A stretch of DNA of 64,000 nt from Acetobacter musti (GTDB lineage: Bacteria > Pseudomonadota > Alphaproteobacteria > Acetobacterales > Acetobacteraceae), in the NCBI RefSeq assembly GCF_011516835.1, contig NZ_WOTB01000002.1, positions 1-64,000 on the forward strand, written 5' to 3'. Shown here in pieces: positions 9,227 to 17,997 of this stretch. The stretch's first letter is position 1; each line of letters starts with the position of its first letter. The notes beneath the pieces are model-generated. The model was not told the DNA's origin and searched no databases. It worked only from the letters and a program-made list of their open reading frames with translations. The position numbers and the translations under genes are program-made.

Positions 9227-9332
9227 CGGGACAACCTGACGAGGCAGGATTCTCAGAACTTCACAGCATTTTCAGACTGATTGAGAGTTCCTGCTCTAAC
9301 CGTCGCCGGTCATTCTTCAGACGAAAACGAGT

Positions 9333-10400
9333 CTATCCTGAGACGGAGGACGCCAGACGGGCGAGGCGGACGGCGGTGTGACCACGGGCGGTCCGGAAAT
9401 TGGGAATGACAAGCAGACAGTTATCGTAGGGAGTCCGGATTTCGTCGGGGCCATCCTGGGCGATGAGGGTGCCGCATTGCGGGATGATCTGGCCGCTGTG
9501 GATGCCGGGAACGAAAGTGAAGCGGGCGGTGTGAGCGACGACGCGGTCGGTGACATGAGCCTGCGCAGGGACCGGAAGCGGGGTCGCCGCGGCATTTGTG
9601 AGACCGGTGAGAGTGAGGAAGCGGGCAGTGGTTTCACGAGTCATGGATAGAGTGGCCTGGGTCCAGTGCTGGCCGGCTTCGAGCAGACAGGCCTGCGCCG
9701 AGCCGTCTGGTCGCGTAAAATGCGGTGAGTCGATCAGTCGGGGACCTGTGGCGTGGCCGTTATCGGTAACGACGAGCGGCGGGGTGGAGATTTCGGTGGC
9801 GAGAATAAGACCGCCCGGACCAGGGCCAGCGAGAAGCATGGGTGGAGCAGGCCAGAGCATGGAGTGCAGGTCGAGGAGAATGTCGACGGTTTCGATATAA
9901 GGCAGAAGGGTGGCAACGCGCGTACGTTCAGAAGACGGTTCGCTGGCGGACAGACGTTTCCGGCACCAGAGACGATTCATATCTTCATCGACGAAGCGTG
10001 AGGCGGTGGGAGTGTTGCGGGTGAAGCGACTGAAAGCGTCGAGATTGAGGAAGATGAGGGAAAGGGTACCTCGTTTCGGGGTGAAGGCGGTGCGAAGAAG
10101 TTCGTCAAGCACAATGGCACCGGCATATTCATTGCCGTGCATGAGGGCGGTGACGGCGATATGAGGGCCAGGGATGGTACCGGTCAGGCGGCAGACCCCG
10201 GGGAGACCGGTATTCCCGTTATACCAGGGGGTAAGGTCCGGCGGGCTGATTTCAACAGAGAAGCCAGGAAGCTGCGGAGGTGTCGGCGGAAGTTTGTCGG
10301 ACAGGCGGGGTGCGGGAGTACGGACAGGCCCTGGCAGCGGCGCTGATGCCTGCGGTATACGGCCAGGTTCTTCGGACGGGGCGAAGACGCCTGACTTCAT
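9333..10400 (-). CDS. Succinylglutamate desuccinylase/aspartoacylase family zinc hydrolase
   Basis: A zinc carboxypeptidase-like amidohydrolase of about 355 residues. The zinc-binding HxxE is seen in ALMHGNEYAGAIVLDEL, the later His in DILLDLHSML, and the arginine/asparagine-rich middle in FVDEDMNRLW. The C-terminal part (VTDRVVAHTARFTFVPGIHSGQII) is the beta domain of AstE/AspA proteins. The start at 10400 overlaps the stop of the ArgE-type gene as ATGA, so the two are translationally coupled. Members cleave N-acyl groups from amino acids. Together with the upstream ArgE-type deacetylase it may act on N-acylated amino acids taken up or released in metabolism. True AstE function in the arginine succinyltransferase pathway is not supported because no other ast gene is nearby. 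Confidence 0.82.
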   Translation of the reverse strand: MKSGVFAPSEEPGRIPQASAPLPGPVRTPAPRLSDKLPPTPPQLPGFSVEISPPDLTPWYNGNTGLPGVCRLTGTIPGPHIAVTALMHGNEYAGAIVLDELLRTAFTPKRGTLSLIFLNLDAFSRFTRNTPTASRFVDEDMNRLWCRKRLSASEPSSERTRVATLLPYIETVDILLDLHSMLWPAPPMLLAGPGPGGLILATEISTPPLVVTDNGHATGPRLIDSPHFTRPDGSAQACLLEAGQHWTQATLSMTRETTARFLTLTGLTNAAATPLPVPAQAHVTDRVVAHTARFTFVPGIHSGQIIPQCGTLIAQDGPDEIRTPYDNCLLVIPNFRTARGHTAVRLARLASSVSG

Positions 10401-11638
10401 TTTGTATCTTCGGGTGTCGCGACATCGGCGGGAAGGCACACGCGGCGAACCATGTCCCGGAGGAAGGCGTCGCATCGGGTGAGCTGATCGCGCTCGATCC
10501 ACTCGTCGGGGCGGTGGGCCTGTTCGATGCTGCCGGGACCGCAGACAATGCTGTTCATGCCGGCCTGCTGGTAAATCCCGGCTTCTGTTCCATAGGAGAC
10601 AAAGCCTTCGCCGTTGCTTCCTGCGGCCTGACGGACGGTTGTGGCGAGCAGGTCGTTCGCGGAAAGGGCGAGGGGAGGCAGTTCGTTAAGGACCTCAAAG
10701 GTAAGACCGCAATCGGGGTCGGCCTGTTTCATCCACCGGCCGGTGGTTTCGTTCAGAGCGCTTTCCATGCGCGAGAGCAGAGCATGGGCGTCATCGCCGG
10801 GGACGGTGCGCCATTCGATTTCGGCTTCCGCATATTCAGGGATGATATTCAGGGCCGTACCGCCGCGGGCGGTACCGATCTGGATCGTGGTATGCGGCGG
10901 CTCGAAACCATCTACCTGACGGCCTTCAAGGGCGAAGCGGCGGGCTTCGGCGGCGACCCAGGCCATGGCTTCACCGAGGGCGTGCAGGGCGTTGACACCT
11001 TCGTCGGGGCGGGAGGAATGGCCGGGTTTACCCTGGACGGTGAGGCGGACCGCGAGGCGGCCTTTATGCGCGATGACAGGAACCATGAGCGTAGGCTCGC
11101 CGACGACGCACCATTCGGGAAGGAGGTTCTGCTCCGTGGCGTCTTTCATCGCGACGCGGGCACCGTCGCAGCTGATTTCCTCATCAAAGGTGAAAATCAT
11201 GTGCAGTGGCTTCGCAAGCGGCATCCGGGCGATGTCGGGGACGGCCGCGAGCATACAGGCGACAAAGCCTTTCATGTCGGCGGCCCCGCGGGCGACAAGA
11301 TGGGAGCCGTCGTCGCGGAGGACGAAGGGATCGGACGTCCAGTCCTGGCCCTCGACCGGAACGGTGTCGACGTGTCCGGCAAAAGCCAGGCCACCTTTGG
11401 TGCGGGGTCCGATGATGGCGTGCAGATTGGCTTTGGTACCGTCCTGATTGTGGCTGAGAGTCCAGGGAATACCATGAGCGTCCATCCACTGGCCTGTCCA
11501 TGTAATCAGCGGCAGATCGGTGAGGTTGCTGGTTGTGTTGAAGGACACGAGATGCGCGAGCAGCGCGACGCTGTCCGTGGTGCCGGGGGCGGGCGTTTCC
11601 GAAGAAGGAGAGCGGAGCTGATCCGTGGCGGTATCCAT
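10397..11638 (-). CDS. argE: Acetylornithine deacetylase (M20 peptidase family)
   Basis: The protein (413 residues) has the full M20 metal site: GHVDTVPV, RGAADMKGF, and TFDEEISCDGA where the second Glu is the general base, followed by the dimerization domain (HKGRLAVRLTVQGKPGHSSRP) and a C-terminal metal His region (GPGSIEQAHRPDEWI). Spacing and wording match ArgE, which removes acetate from N2-acetylornithine. Acetic acid bacteria often use the ArgJ cycle, so this enzyme may instead clear other N-acetyl amino acids. It is first in a two-gene operon with the desuccinylase-like gene (ATGA overlap). It is divergent from the glycosyltransferase gene at 11745. Confidence 0.88.
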   Translation of the reverse strand: MDTATDQLRSPSSETPAPGTTDSVALLAHLVSFNTTSNLTDLPLITWTGQWMDAHGIPWTLSHNQDGTKANLHAIIGPRTKGGLAFAGHVDTVPVEGQDWTSDPFVLRDDGSHLVARGAADMKGFVACMLAAVPDIARMPLAKPLHMIFTFDEEISCDGARVAMKDATEQNLLPEWCVVGEPTLMVPVIAHKGRLAVRLTVQGKPGHSSRPDEGVNALHALGEAMAWVAAEARRFALEGRQVDGFEPPHTTIQIGTARGGTALNIIPEYAEAEIEWRTVPGDDAHALLSRMESALNETTGRWMKQADPDCGLTFEVLNELPPLALSANDLLATTVRQAAGSNGEGFVSYGTEAGIYQQAGMNSIVCGPGSIEQAHRPDEWIERDQLTRCDAFLRDMVRRVCLPADVATPEDTK

Positions 11639-11744
11639 AGGAATCGAGTATTCACGTCCGGGCGGCTGGCTGCAATCCCGTCTGCGGGTACTTTCACAAG
11701 ATGCGGAGAGAGCCTATCGTCCGGGAAACGGAATTCGTAACGGG

Positions 11745-12989
11745 ATGGAGACAGATGAGGTTGTGAGCAGGCCGTTTCATCCGTTACACAGCCTCTGGCG
11801 ACTTCTTCCGGCAGAACGACGACGGCAGGGTTTTGCCGCCCTGACGGCCCGTCTGGCACCGAAAGCGACATTGCCCGGTCCGTTTTCTGACGGTCATGTG
11901 ATTGTCGGAGGCGAGATTGGCCGGGAATCGGGGCTGGGCGAGGCGGCCCGGATCATGTTGCGGGCTTATGGAGCATACGGTATTCCGGCGACACCGCTTC
12001 GTGCCGGATTGCTTGAGGGAACGGATCGTCCGGGATCAGGCTTTGATTCGGGTGAGGAACGGGCGGCTCTCGTACTGTTCGTCAATTCCCCGTTTCTGCC
12101 TGCGGTTCTGCTTCGTCTTGGAAGACGGTTTCTTCGCAACCGGCGTATCATTGGCTACTGGCACTGGGAACTGCCGACGGTACCACCTCTGTGGCGGGCC
12201 GGGGCGGCCTGTGTTCATGAGGTGTGGACGTCGTCACGGTTCAGTGCTCAGTCCCTGGAGGGACTGGCTCCCGGCCGGGTAAGGGTTGTGCCGCATGCGC
12301 TGGCGGCGAATCCGATACGACCGGCGATGATGGATCGGGCGGCGTTCGGACTTCCGGACGATGCAGTTGTGGTGCTGGTGTCGTTCAGTCTGGCTTCGAG
12401 TTTCGAGCGGAAAAATCCGCTGGCAGCGATCAGGGCGTTCCGGGCTGCTTTCGGTGACCGGCCGGATCGTCTGCTGCTGCTGAAAGTGGTGCATGGCGGA
12501 AAGTATCCGGAGGATATGGAACGGTTGCGCATGGCGGCTGGAGGGGCGGCTAATATTCGTCTGGAGGAGCGGCTTTTTCCGGTGGAGGAATCCTACGCTC
12601 TGATCCGGTGCGCGGACATCGTGCTTTCGCTGCATCGCAGTGAAGGCTTCGGGCTGGTACCGGCCGAGGCGATGCTGCTGGAGCGGACAGTGATTGCGAC
12701 GGACTGGTCGGCGACGGCGGAGTTCCTGACTCCGGACTGTAGTCTTCCGGTTCCGTTCCGGCTGATACCGGCGCGGGATCCCCGTGGAGTGTTTGAGGCG
12801 GCAGGCGCAGTCTGGGCGGATGCGGATCTGCATGCGGCGGTCACCGCGCTTCGCCGGGCGGCAGAGGATGTCACGTTACGGCAACGGCTGGGCGCGCGGG
12901 CGGCGGAGGTGGCGCGGGAGCGATTCTCGGGAGCCGAACTGATGGCGGCGACACGGGCGTTTTCCATGGCGCCGGGCTCTGTGCCGTGA
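11745..12989 (+). CDS. Glycosyltransferase (GT4-like, GT-B fold)
   Basis: About 414 residues. The N-terminal half has GEIGRESGLGEAARIMLRAY, typical of GT4 enzymes that start with a glycine-rich acceptor loop, and IGYWHWELPTVP. The C-terminal nucleotide-sugar half has SFSLASSFERKNPLAAIRAF and HRSEGFGLVPAEAMLLERTVIATDWS, where the E(x7)E pair is seen. A 5' extension to 11625 is open but overlaps the divergent argE and has no ribosome site; ATG 11745 is preferred. It is followed 40 bases later by a second glycosyltransferase, so the two form an operon, probably for an exopolysaccharide or lipopolysaccharide. Donor and acceptor are unknown. Confidence 0.85.
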   Translation: METDEVVSRPFHPLHSLWRLLPAERRRQGFAALTARLAPKATLPGPFSDGHVIVGGEIGRESGLGEAARIMLRAYGAYGIPATPLRAGLLEGTDRPGSGFDSGEERAALVLFVNSPFLPAVLLRLGRRFLRNRRIIGYWHWELPTVPPLWRAGAACVHEVWTSSRFSAQSLEGLAPGRVRVVPHALAANPIRPAMMDRAAFGLPDDAVVVLVSFSLASSFERKNPLAAIRAFRAAFGDRPDRLLLLKVVHGGKYPEDMERLRMAAGGAANIRLEERLFPVEESYALIRCADIVLSLHRSEGFGLVPAEAMLLERTVIATDWSATAEFLTPDCSLPVPFRLIPARDPRGVFEAAGAVWADADLHAAVTALRRAAEDVTLRQRLGARAAEVARERFSGAELMAATRAFSMAPGSVP

Positions 12990-13029
12990 GGAGGATTGTC
13001 AGAGCGACCGATATGGCTGAGGAGCCAGA

Positions 13030-14154
13030 ATGAGCCGGATTCTTGTCTGGCAATGGGGCCGGCGGGGCGCCGGTCCACGTTTTGCATTGAAGCTTGCTGA
13101 GGCGATTCAGTCTCTGCCGGGACAGAGTGTGGTGCTGTCCCTGTCAGGACGGGCGGAGATTCTGGCGGAAGGCGTGCCGGTACCTGTTCGGGTCAGTCCT
13201 GAAGAGACATATGGTGGTTTCGCCGGGCTGGCCGTACGGATTCTGGGTGGCCCGGTTTTGGTCCGTAAGCTGATCAGAAAACTTTCTTTGTGGAAACCAG
13301 ATTTTGCGATCTGTGCGATGACAAGTCCGCTGGATTTTCTGATGGAGATCGCATTGCGGCGCGCAGGTGTGCCATGTGTCGTGGTGGTGCATGATGCGGT
13401 GGCGCATCCAGGAGACGGGTTTCCGTTTCAGCTGACACTACAGCGGTATCTGCTGCGCCGGGTGGATGTCGTGGTGGCGCTGAGCGCGCACGTGGCGAAG
13501 CAACTGCGCGGGCAGGCGGCACTGCGCGGACGGGATATCGTGATGTCATCGCTTCCCCCGTTTGACTACTCTGCGACATATGACGGGGATGTTCCCTGGG
13601 AGGGAGAGCGCAGGCCGGGACCCGTAAGACTGCTGATGTTCGGGCGGCTGCTGACCTATAAGGGGCTGGATATTCTGCTTGAGGCATTGTCGATGTTGCC
13701 GCCAGGTGCTGAATATGAATGTCGTATTGTCGGGAGGGGACCGGACTCGGCGACGCTGCGGTCGCTGGCGGCGCTGCCGGACGTTCATGTTGAGAACCGC
13801 TGGGTGCCGGAGGGCGAGGTCGGAGCGCTGATCGCCTGGGCGGATGTGATGCTGCTGCCTTATCGCGAGGCGAGCCAGAGCGGTGTCGGAGCAATTGCGC
13901 AGGCTGCCGGACGATGGATTCTGTCGACGAATGTTGGTGGTCTGGCCGAACAGTTTCGGGACATGCCACAGACCTGTCTGTGCGAACCGACGGCGCAGGC
14001 GTTCTCGGCAATGCTGGCGCAACTGATCGCGGATCAGCCTTTGCCGCTGGTGGTGCCCCGGGACCGGGGACAGCAGGCATGGCCAGCCGTGGCGGGGCGC
14101 CTGGTCGCCGATATCGGGGTGGCGCTGGGTCGGTCGGCCTGTCACAGGATCTGA
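13030..14154 (+). CDS. Glycosyltransferase family 4 protein
   Basis: 374 residues, GT-B fold. The N-terminal domain carries CAMTSPLDFLMEIALRRAGVPCVVVVHDAVAHPG, with a conserved HD that contacts substrate. The C-terminal domain has LLMFGRLLTYKGLDILLEAL (the GR-x-YKG signature of the family), IVGRGPD, and MLLPYREASQSGVGAIAQAAG in place of the E(x7)E region, as in wcaI/rfaG-like enzymes. ATG 13030 has GAGGAG upstream. It shares an operon with the gene before it. After it lie 234 bases without a gene, then the convergent RgpF-HAD gene. A role in building a surface glycan is inferred from the three neighbouring genes. Confidence 0.87.
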   Translation: MSRILVWQWGRRGAGPRFALKLAEAIQSLPGQSVVLSLSGRAEILAEGVPVPVRVSPEETYGGFAGLAVRILGGPVLVRKLIRKLSLWKPDFAICAMTSPLDFLMEIALRRAGVPCVVVVHDAVAHPGDGFPFQLTLQRYLLRRVDVVVALSAHVAKQLRGQAALRGRDIVMSSLPPFDYSATYDGDVPWEGERRPGPVRLLMFGRLLTYKGLDILLEALSMLPPGAEYECRIVGRGPDSATLRSLAALPDVHVENRWVPEGEVGALIAWADVMLLPYREASQSGVGAIAQAAGRWILSTNVGGLAEQFRDMPQTCLCEPTAQAFSAMLAQLIADQPLPLVVPRDRGQQAWPAVAGRLVADIGVALGRSACHRI

Positions 14155-14388
14155 AAGAGACAGGCTGATCTGATCGCATTGCTGTAAGACGACGTTGTCT
14201 GCCATTGAAAAGAAGGCTGACTGCGAGCAATACAGACCGAACACGCATATGAATGGTCCCCGGATATATTGCTGACGATCTGAAAGTGCTTTGTGATGTT
14301 ACGGTTTTGCAGCAATGTTAATAAGATTCAGCAGATCTGATAATCGGTCGTCTGCATAAGCAAAATCACGACAACGGCAGATGTGCAG

Positions 14389-17379
14389 TCAGATGAAACG
14401 GACATGGCCGCGACCACAGAATTCATCTTCTACAGCAAGGGTTTTCAGGATTTCGGGCGCGACGTCGATACGATTCCCGGCGAAGGCGTCGAGCAGGGCT
14501 GTGCTGGCGGCGGCTGACGTCCGGAGGGATTGCAGAACGTCTGTCCCGTAGGTGCGAATGATGTCGTGGCAATATCCGGTGATGCCCGCGAAGACTGCTT
14601 CCAGCGGGATGAAGTCCTGCTTCGTGCGGGGATCCGGCGCGAAGACCGGAGCGGGGGGAATGGAGGTCATGTCGTAGCCAATGGTCTGACCGTGAGGGGC
14701 GGAAAGGATGGCCTCGATGAAAAGACCGTGCTGACGACGGAAGGTTTCGGCGGCAGGACCACTGGCAAGAAGACCGAAAGCCGTGCCGCCGGTGGCCTCG
14801 ACGGCGGCGCAGGCAGGCTCGGTGGCCATGTAGAAACCGGCGAGAGGCAGACCGAGCGTGGTTTGCAGATGGCGCTGGATGGTGGCGCTGTAACCGACAT
14901 CGACAAGACCAGAAAGGGCAGAAGCATCTGCTGTGAGGCCGCAGGAACGGGTATAGGCGATGAGACTGTCGCGGGAGATGCGGGCCTGAGCGAGGATGCC
15001 ATCGCGCAGGAGAAGAGTAAGGTTGCGGACGGTGTCGCGGTCTTCAGGGAGAGCAACATCGAGGTCATGGAGAGGGCTGTCCGGAGCAACCGTAACACCG
15101 AGACGCGCGGAGAGAAGACGGGCCATGGTACCACGGAAACCATCGCCGCTGACAGCGAGGATATCGGGATCGAAATGGCTGGCCTGAGCGGCGCTGATGG
15201 CAACGCGGCGGGAGCAGTGAAAGTGCATCGCATCCGGAATCGGAAGCGAATACGTCTCACGGAGATCTTTGTAGAGACGCGAGAGAAAATAACCCTCGCG
15301 TGACACGAACAGGAATTTTTCGATTCTCCGGGTCGCGGGATGGGTGATGAGCTGTGCCATGAAGGCGAGGAGCAGCGGACCGAAGAGAATGCGGCCGGTC
15401 TGCTCCGGAGTGACAAGAGAGCGGGGCGTGGTGAGACGGCGCTCCGGGGTGCTGGCGAAGGGTGAGGCGAACAGATCACTGACGAGCGGACCAAGGAGGA
15501 TGTCGCCGGCGAGACGGCGTTTTTCCAGGACCTGGCCGGGTGGAAGCCGGGCTGGTGTGACGACGGCGGCGATGTCGGATCCGACCGGATTGAGACGGAG
15601 CATGTTGAGGCCGGACATGACGTGGAAGTTGCGGATGCCGGCATCGGCGGTCCGCTGGATGTCAGCGTGTTCGTTATCACCGACATGCAGAAAGGAGGTG
15701 GTGTCTTCGGCTGCACGGATGAGGTCCCACATATCGCCGCGGTCCTTGCGGGCGAGGTATTCGGAAGAGAGCCATATCCGGTCGATGAGGGGAGTGATGC
15801 CGGTGCGGTCGAGGACCGGGGCGAGATCTTCACGGCTGAGATAGGTGTCGCTGATAATGAGGGTGCGACGTCCCTGTTCACGGGCGTAACGCAGTGCGGC
15901 GATCATCTCCGGACGGGGACGGAGGACCGCCTGGTCAGTTTCGACTTCGAGAATCCGTGCAAGGGCGAGGACGTCAGCAGGCCAGCCGGTCAGGGTGGCG
16001 AGCGCGGCATAGATGTCATCGAGTCCGACATCGTCGGTCCACGCGCGGGCTTCGCGGGCATTGTGTTCGGCCTGTTTGCGCAGGGTGACGAAGCCGGCGG
16101 GATCGGGTGTGAGACCGGAAAAGCGGCAGGCAAGGCGGCTGGCGACATCGTAATGGATGGTATCGGGGGTCAGGGCGATACGGGTCAGGAGGGTATCGAA
16201 CAGATCGAAAGATACGGTGCGGACGTCACGGATGGCGGCATACAGATCGTCCGGTGAGCGGCGCTCGTACTGATCCAGATTCATTCGGGTGTGGCCAATG
16301 CGGATCAGGCCGGCTTCCGGATCGTATTCGTCGGCGCGACAGCCCTGGGCTTGGATAACAGGAGTCAGAATCCGGATTACCGCGTCTTCGGGCATGTTGT
16401 GGTGGATCGTGTCGACAGGGAAGTCGGCTACACTCCAGGGGATATCGAGCAGGGGGGCGATAGCGTGGGTACTGGCCCAGAACAGACCTTCGGGCGGATG
16501 GCTGAAATAGCCGGCCGGAGCGTGGAGGTTCATGCGGGCGAGCAGGGGATGAGCCAGGTGCTGGCTGGCGAGCCAGGTCCAGCGCCACCAGGGAGTATCG
16601 TGGTTCGGAGCAGGCTGGAGCAGGCCGAGTTCGGGATGTTCCGCGAAACGGGCGATGAGGGCGGCGATGGCATCCGCGCGGGAAGGGAGCACGCGATCCA
16701 GGAGATCAGGGCTGGTCTCCGTGTGCAGATGCAACATCAGGGGATGGCTGCGCAGCGGCGTCGCGAAAGTGGTGAGGATGGTGCCGAAATGGCTGCCGCA
16801 CGGGTTTGCCACACGGATGAGGGCCGGGGTGGCGTTGAGTCCGGTCCGGGTGAGACAGTTTTCGATGTGCCGGCGCTTGTCGAGGCTGTCTGTGGCGATG
16901 AGCAGAGTGAAGTTGCCGGGGAAATGCGTGAGCCGGTCGAGGATGCGGTCGAGTGTATTCAGGCGGGTGGCATGAATGGCGACAACGGTTTTCGGGGCAT
17001 CGGCCGGGAGAGGGCGGAGTTCGGTCGGAGCGACGGGACCAGTGTCGTCGTGGAGACTGGTATCGCAGATACCATCGATTTGCTGACCTTCGGCAAGGCC
17101 GTGCCGAAGGTAATGGACGAGACCATTGAGAACACCGGGTTCCAGGTTCCAGTAGCGGTCGAAATAGCGACGCATGTCGAAGAGCGGACCTGGGGAGAGG
17201 CAGCGTTCTGTATCTCTGGTCAGGAAATGCGCGATGAGGTCAGGGGTGTTGCGCTCGGCTTCCGGCAGGCGGTCACGATACCATTCCGGATCGAACAGGC
17301 CGGAGGAGAGAATGATGTCGCGGTCGGGTGAAGCTGTTGAGGAAGCGGACATATGGGGAGTGCGGCGTCTGAAGAGCAT
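14389..17379 (-). CDS. Large RgpF-type plus HAD-type protein for surface glycan synthesis
   Basis: About 996 residues. An N-terminal LFDPEWYRDRLPEAE motif, frequent in large glycosyltransferases of this group, is followed by an RgpF (rhamnan synthesis F) domain (PLMLHLHTETSPDLLDRVL; GYFSHPPEGLFWAST). A HAD hydrolase domain comes next with all motifs: SFDLFDTLLTR (nucleophile D), LIISDTYLSREDL, a Lys in LARKDRGDMW, and HVGDNEHADIQRT. The C-terminal 350 residues (KFLFVSREGYFLSRLYKDLRE; FHCSRRVAISAAQ; LVDVGYSATIQRHLQ) are a conserved but unassigned domain that usually follows such HAD modules. The start is ATG 17379, with AGGGA 8 bases upstream. It faces the two glycosyltransferases across 234 bases. 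The reaction is unknown. Confidence 0.8.
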   Translation of the reverse strand: MLFRRRTPHMSASSTASPDRDIILSSGLFDPEWYRDRLPEAERNTPDLIAHFLTRDTERCLSPGPLFDMRRYFDRYWNLEPGVLNGLVHYLRHGLAEGQQIDGICDTSLHDDTGPVAPTELRPLPADAPKTVVAIHATRLNTLDRILDRLTHFPGNFTLLIATDSLDKRRHIENCLTRTGLNATPALIRVANPCGSHFGTILTTFATPLRSHPLMLHLHTETSPDLLDRVLPSRADAIAALIARFAEHPELGLLQPAPNHDTPWWRWTWLASQHLAHPLLARMNLHAPAGYFSHPPEGLFWASTHAIAPLLDIPWSVADFPVDTIHHNMPEDAVIRILTPVIQAQGCRADEYDPEAGLIRIGHTRMNLDQYERRSPDDLYAAIRDVRTVSFDLFDTLLTRIALTPDTIHYDVASRLACRFSGLTPDPAGFVTLRKQAEHNAREARAWTDDVGLDDIYAALATLTGWPADVLALARILEVETDQAVLRPRPEMIAALRYAREQGRRTLIISDTYLSREDLAPVLDRTGITPLIDRIWLSSEYLARKDRGDMWDLIRAAEDTTSFLHVGDNEHADIQRTADAGIRNFHVMSGLNMLRLNPVGSDIAAVVTPARLPPGQVLEKRRLAGDILLGPLVSDLFASPFASTPERRLTTPRSLVTPEQTGRILFGPLLLAFMAQLITHPATRRIEKFLFVSREGYFLSRLYKDLRETYSLPIPDAMHFHCSRRVAISAAQASHFDPDILAVSGDGFRGTMARLLSARLGVTVAPDSPLHDLDVALPEDRDTVRNLTLLLRDGILAQARISRDSLIAYTRSCGLTADASALSGLVDVGYSATIQRHLQTTLGLPLAGFYMATEPACAAVEATGGTAFGLLASGPAAETFRRQHGLFIEAILSAPHGQTIGYDMTSIPPAPVFAPDPRTKQDFIPLEAVFAGITGYCHDIIRTYGTDVLQSLRTSAAASTALLDAFAGNRIDVAPEILKTLAVEDEFCGRGHVRFI

Positions 17380-17687
17380 AGGGCTTCCCTGGCAGCCTGA
17401 TCTGTTCGGAAAGGGATAGCACAGCAGAGCAGAGAGTGTCCCGTGAATGACCGGGTTCGTACCGGGAGAGAGAGGATTGCGATGCTCATCGGTGATCCGG
17501 GCGTTTGCATGCTCTGATAAGTAATATGGAGGGGCGGGTCGGATTTCGGGTGCACGGACCGGACTCCGCAACGGATGCAGCTTTTTTGATTTCAGTTAAT
17601 TTTAAGAACAGAGTGACGGACTGTGCTTCTTTCCGGTGCAGGTCAGGGCGGCCGGAAACAGAAGAGCTGTCAGAACCCTGACGGGAT
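17380..17687. other. Intergenic region
   Basis: About 310 bases between the RgpF-HAD start and the end of the DUF3325 gene. Short open frames here have no ribosome site or recognisable homology. It should hold the RgpF-HAD promoter; no clear terminator for the iron operon was found. Confidence 0.4.
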
Positions 17688-17996
17688 TCAGGACAAACTC
17701 CCGAACTTTCGCTGTTTGTAAGAAAGCGGCTCACGCCAGCGTCGAAGCACCGTGCAGATGACAGCAGCGAACAGGGCTTCGACGCTGAACAGACCAGTCC
17801 ATTCGATCAGCGCGAAGGCAGTGCTGTCGCTATTCCGGATCTGAAGCGTCAGCTGAAGGGCGAGGAGAAGGAACGCAATGCCACGCAGGATCAGGCGATG
17901 TTGCGAAGAGAGAGGGCGTAAGGTGAGAGTTGCAGCGTCGCGGTGCGTGGTAAGGGCCAGGAGGAGGACGGCAAGGAGACCAATGAGGAAGATCAT
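17688..17996 (-). CDS. Small membrane protein, DUF3325-like
   Basis: 102 residues with about three hydrophobic segments (IFLIGLLAVLLLALTT; LILRGIAFLLLALQLTLQI; ALFAAVICTVL) and a basic tail. Length, layout and position directly after a PepSY-helix gene match DUF3325 proteins, which sit in iron-uptake operons of Proteobacteria with DUF3649, PepSY proteins and siderophore receptors. One base separates its ATG from the PepSY stop, so the two are coupled. Its biochemical role is unknown. Confidence 0.75.
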   Translation of the reverse strand: MIFLIGLLAVLLLALTTHRDAATLTLRPLSSQHRLILRGIAFLLLALQLTLQIRNSDSTAFALIEWTGLFSVEALFAAVICTVLRRWREPLSYKQRKFGSLS

Positions 17997-17997
17997 G

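Noticed and set aside
10280..11740. 486-codon open frame opposite argE and many other long frames opposite GC-rich genes
   Set aside because: These mirror genes on the other strand and show no domain signatures; they result from high GC content.
11625..11744. Longer 5' end of the first glycosyltransferase
   Set aside because: It would overlap the divergent argE start, has no ribosome site, and its residues do not resemble a GT N-terminus.
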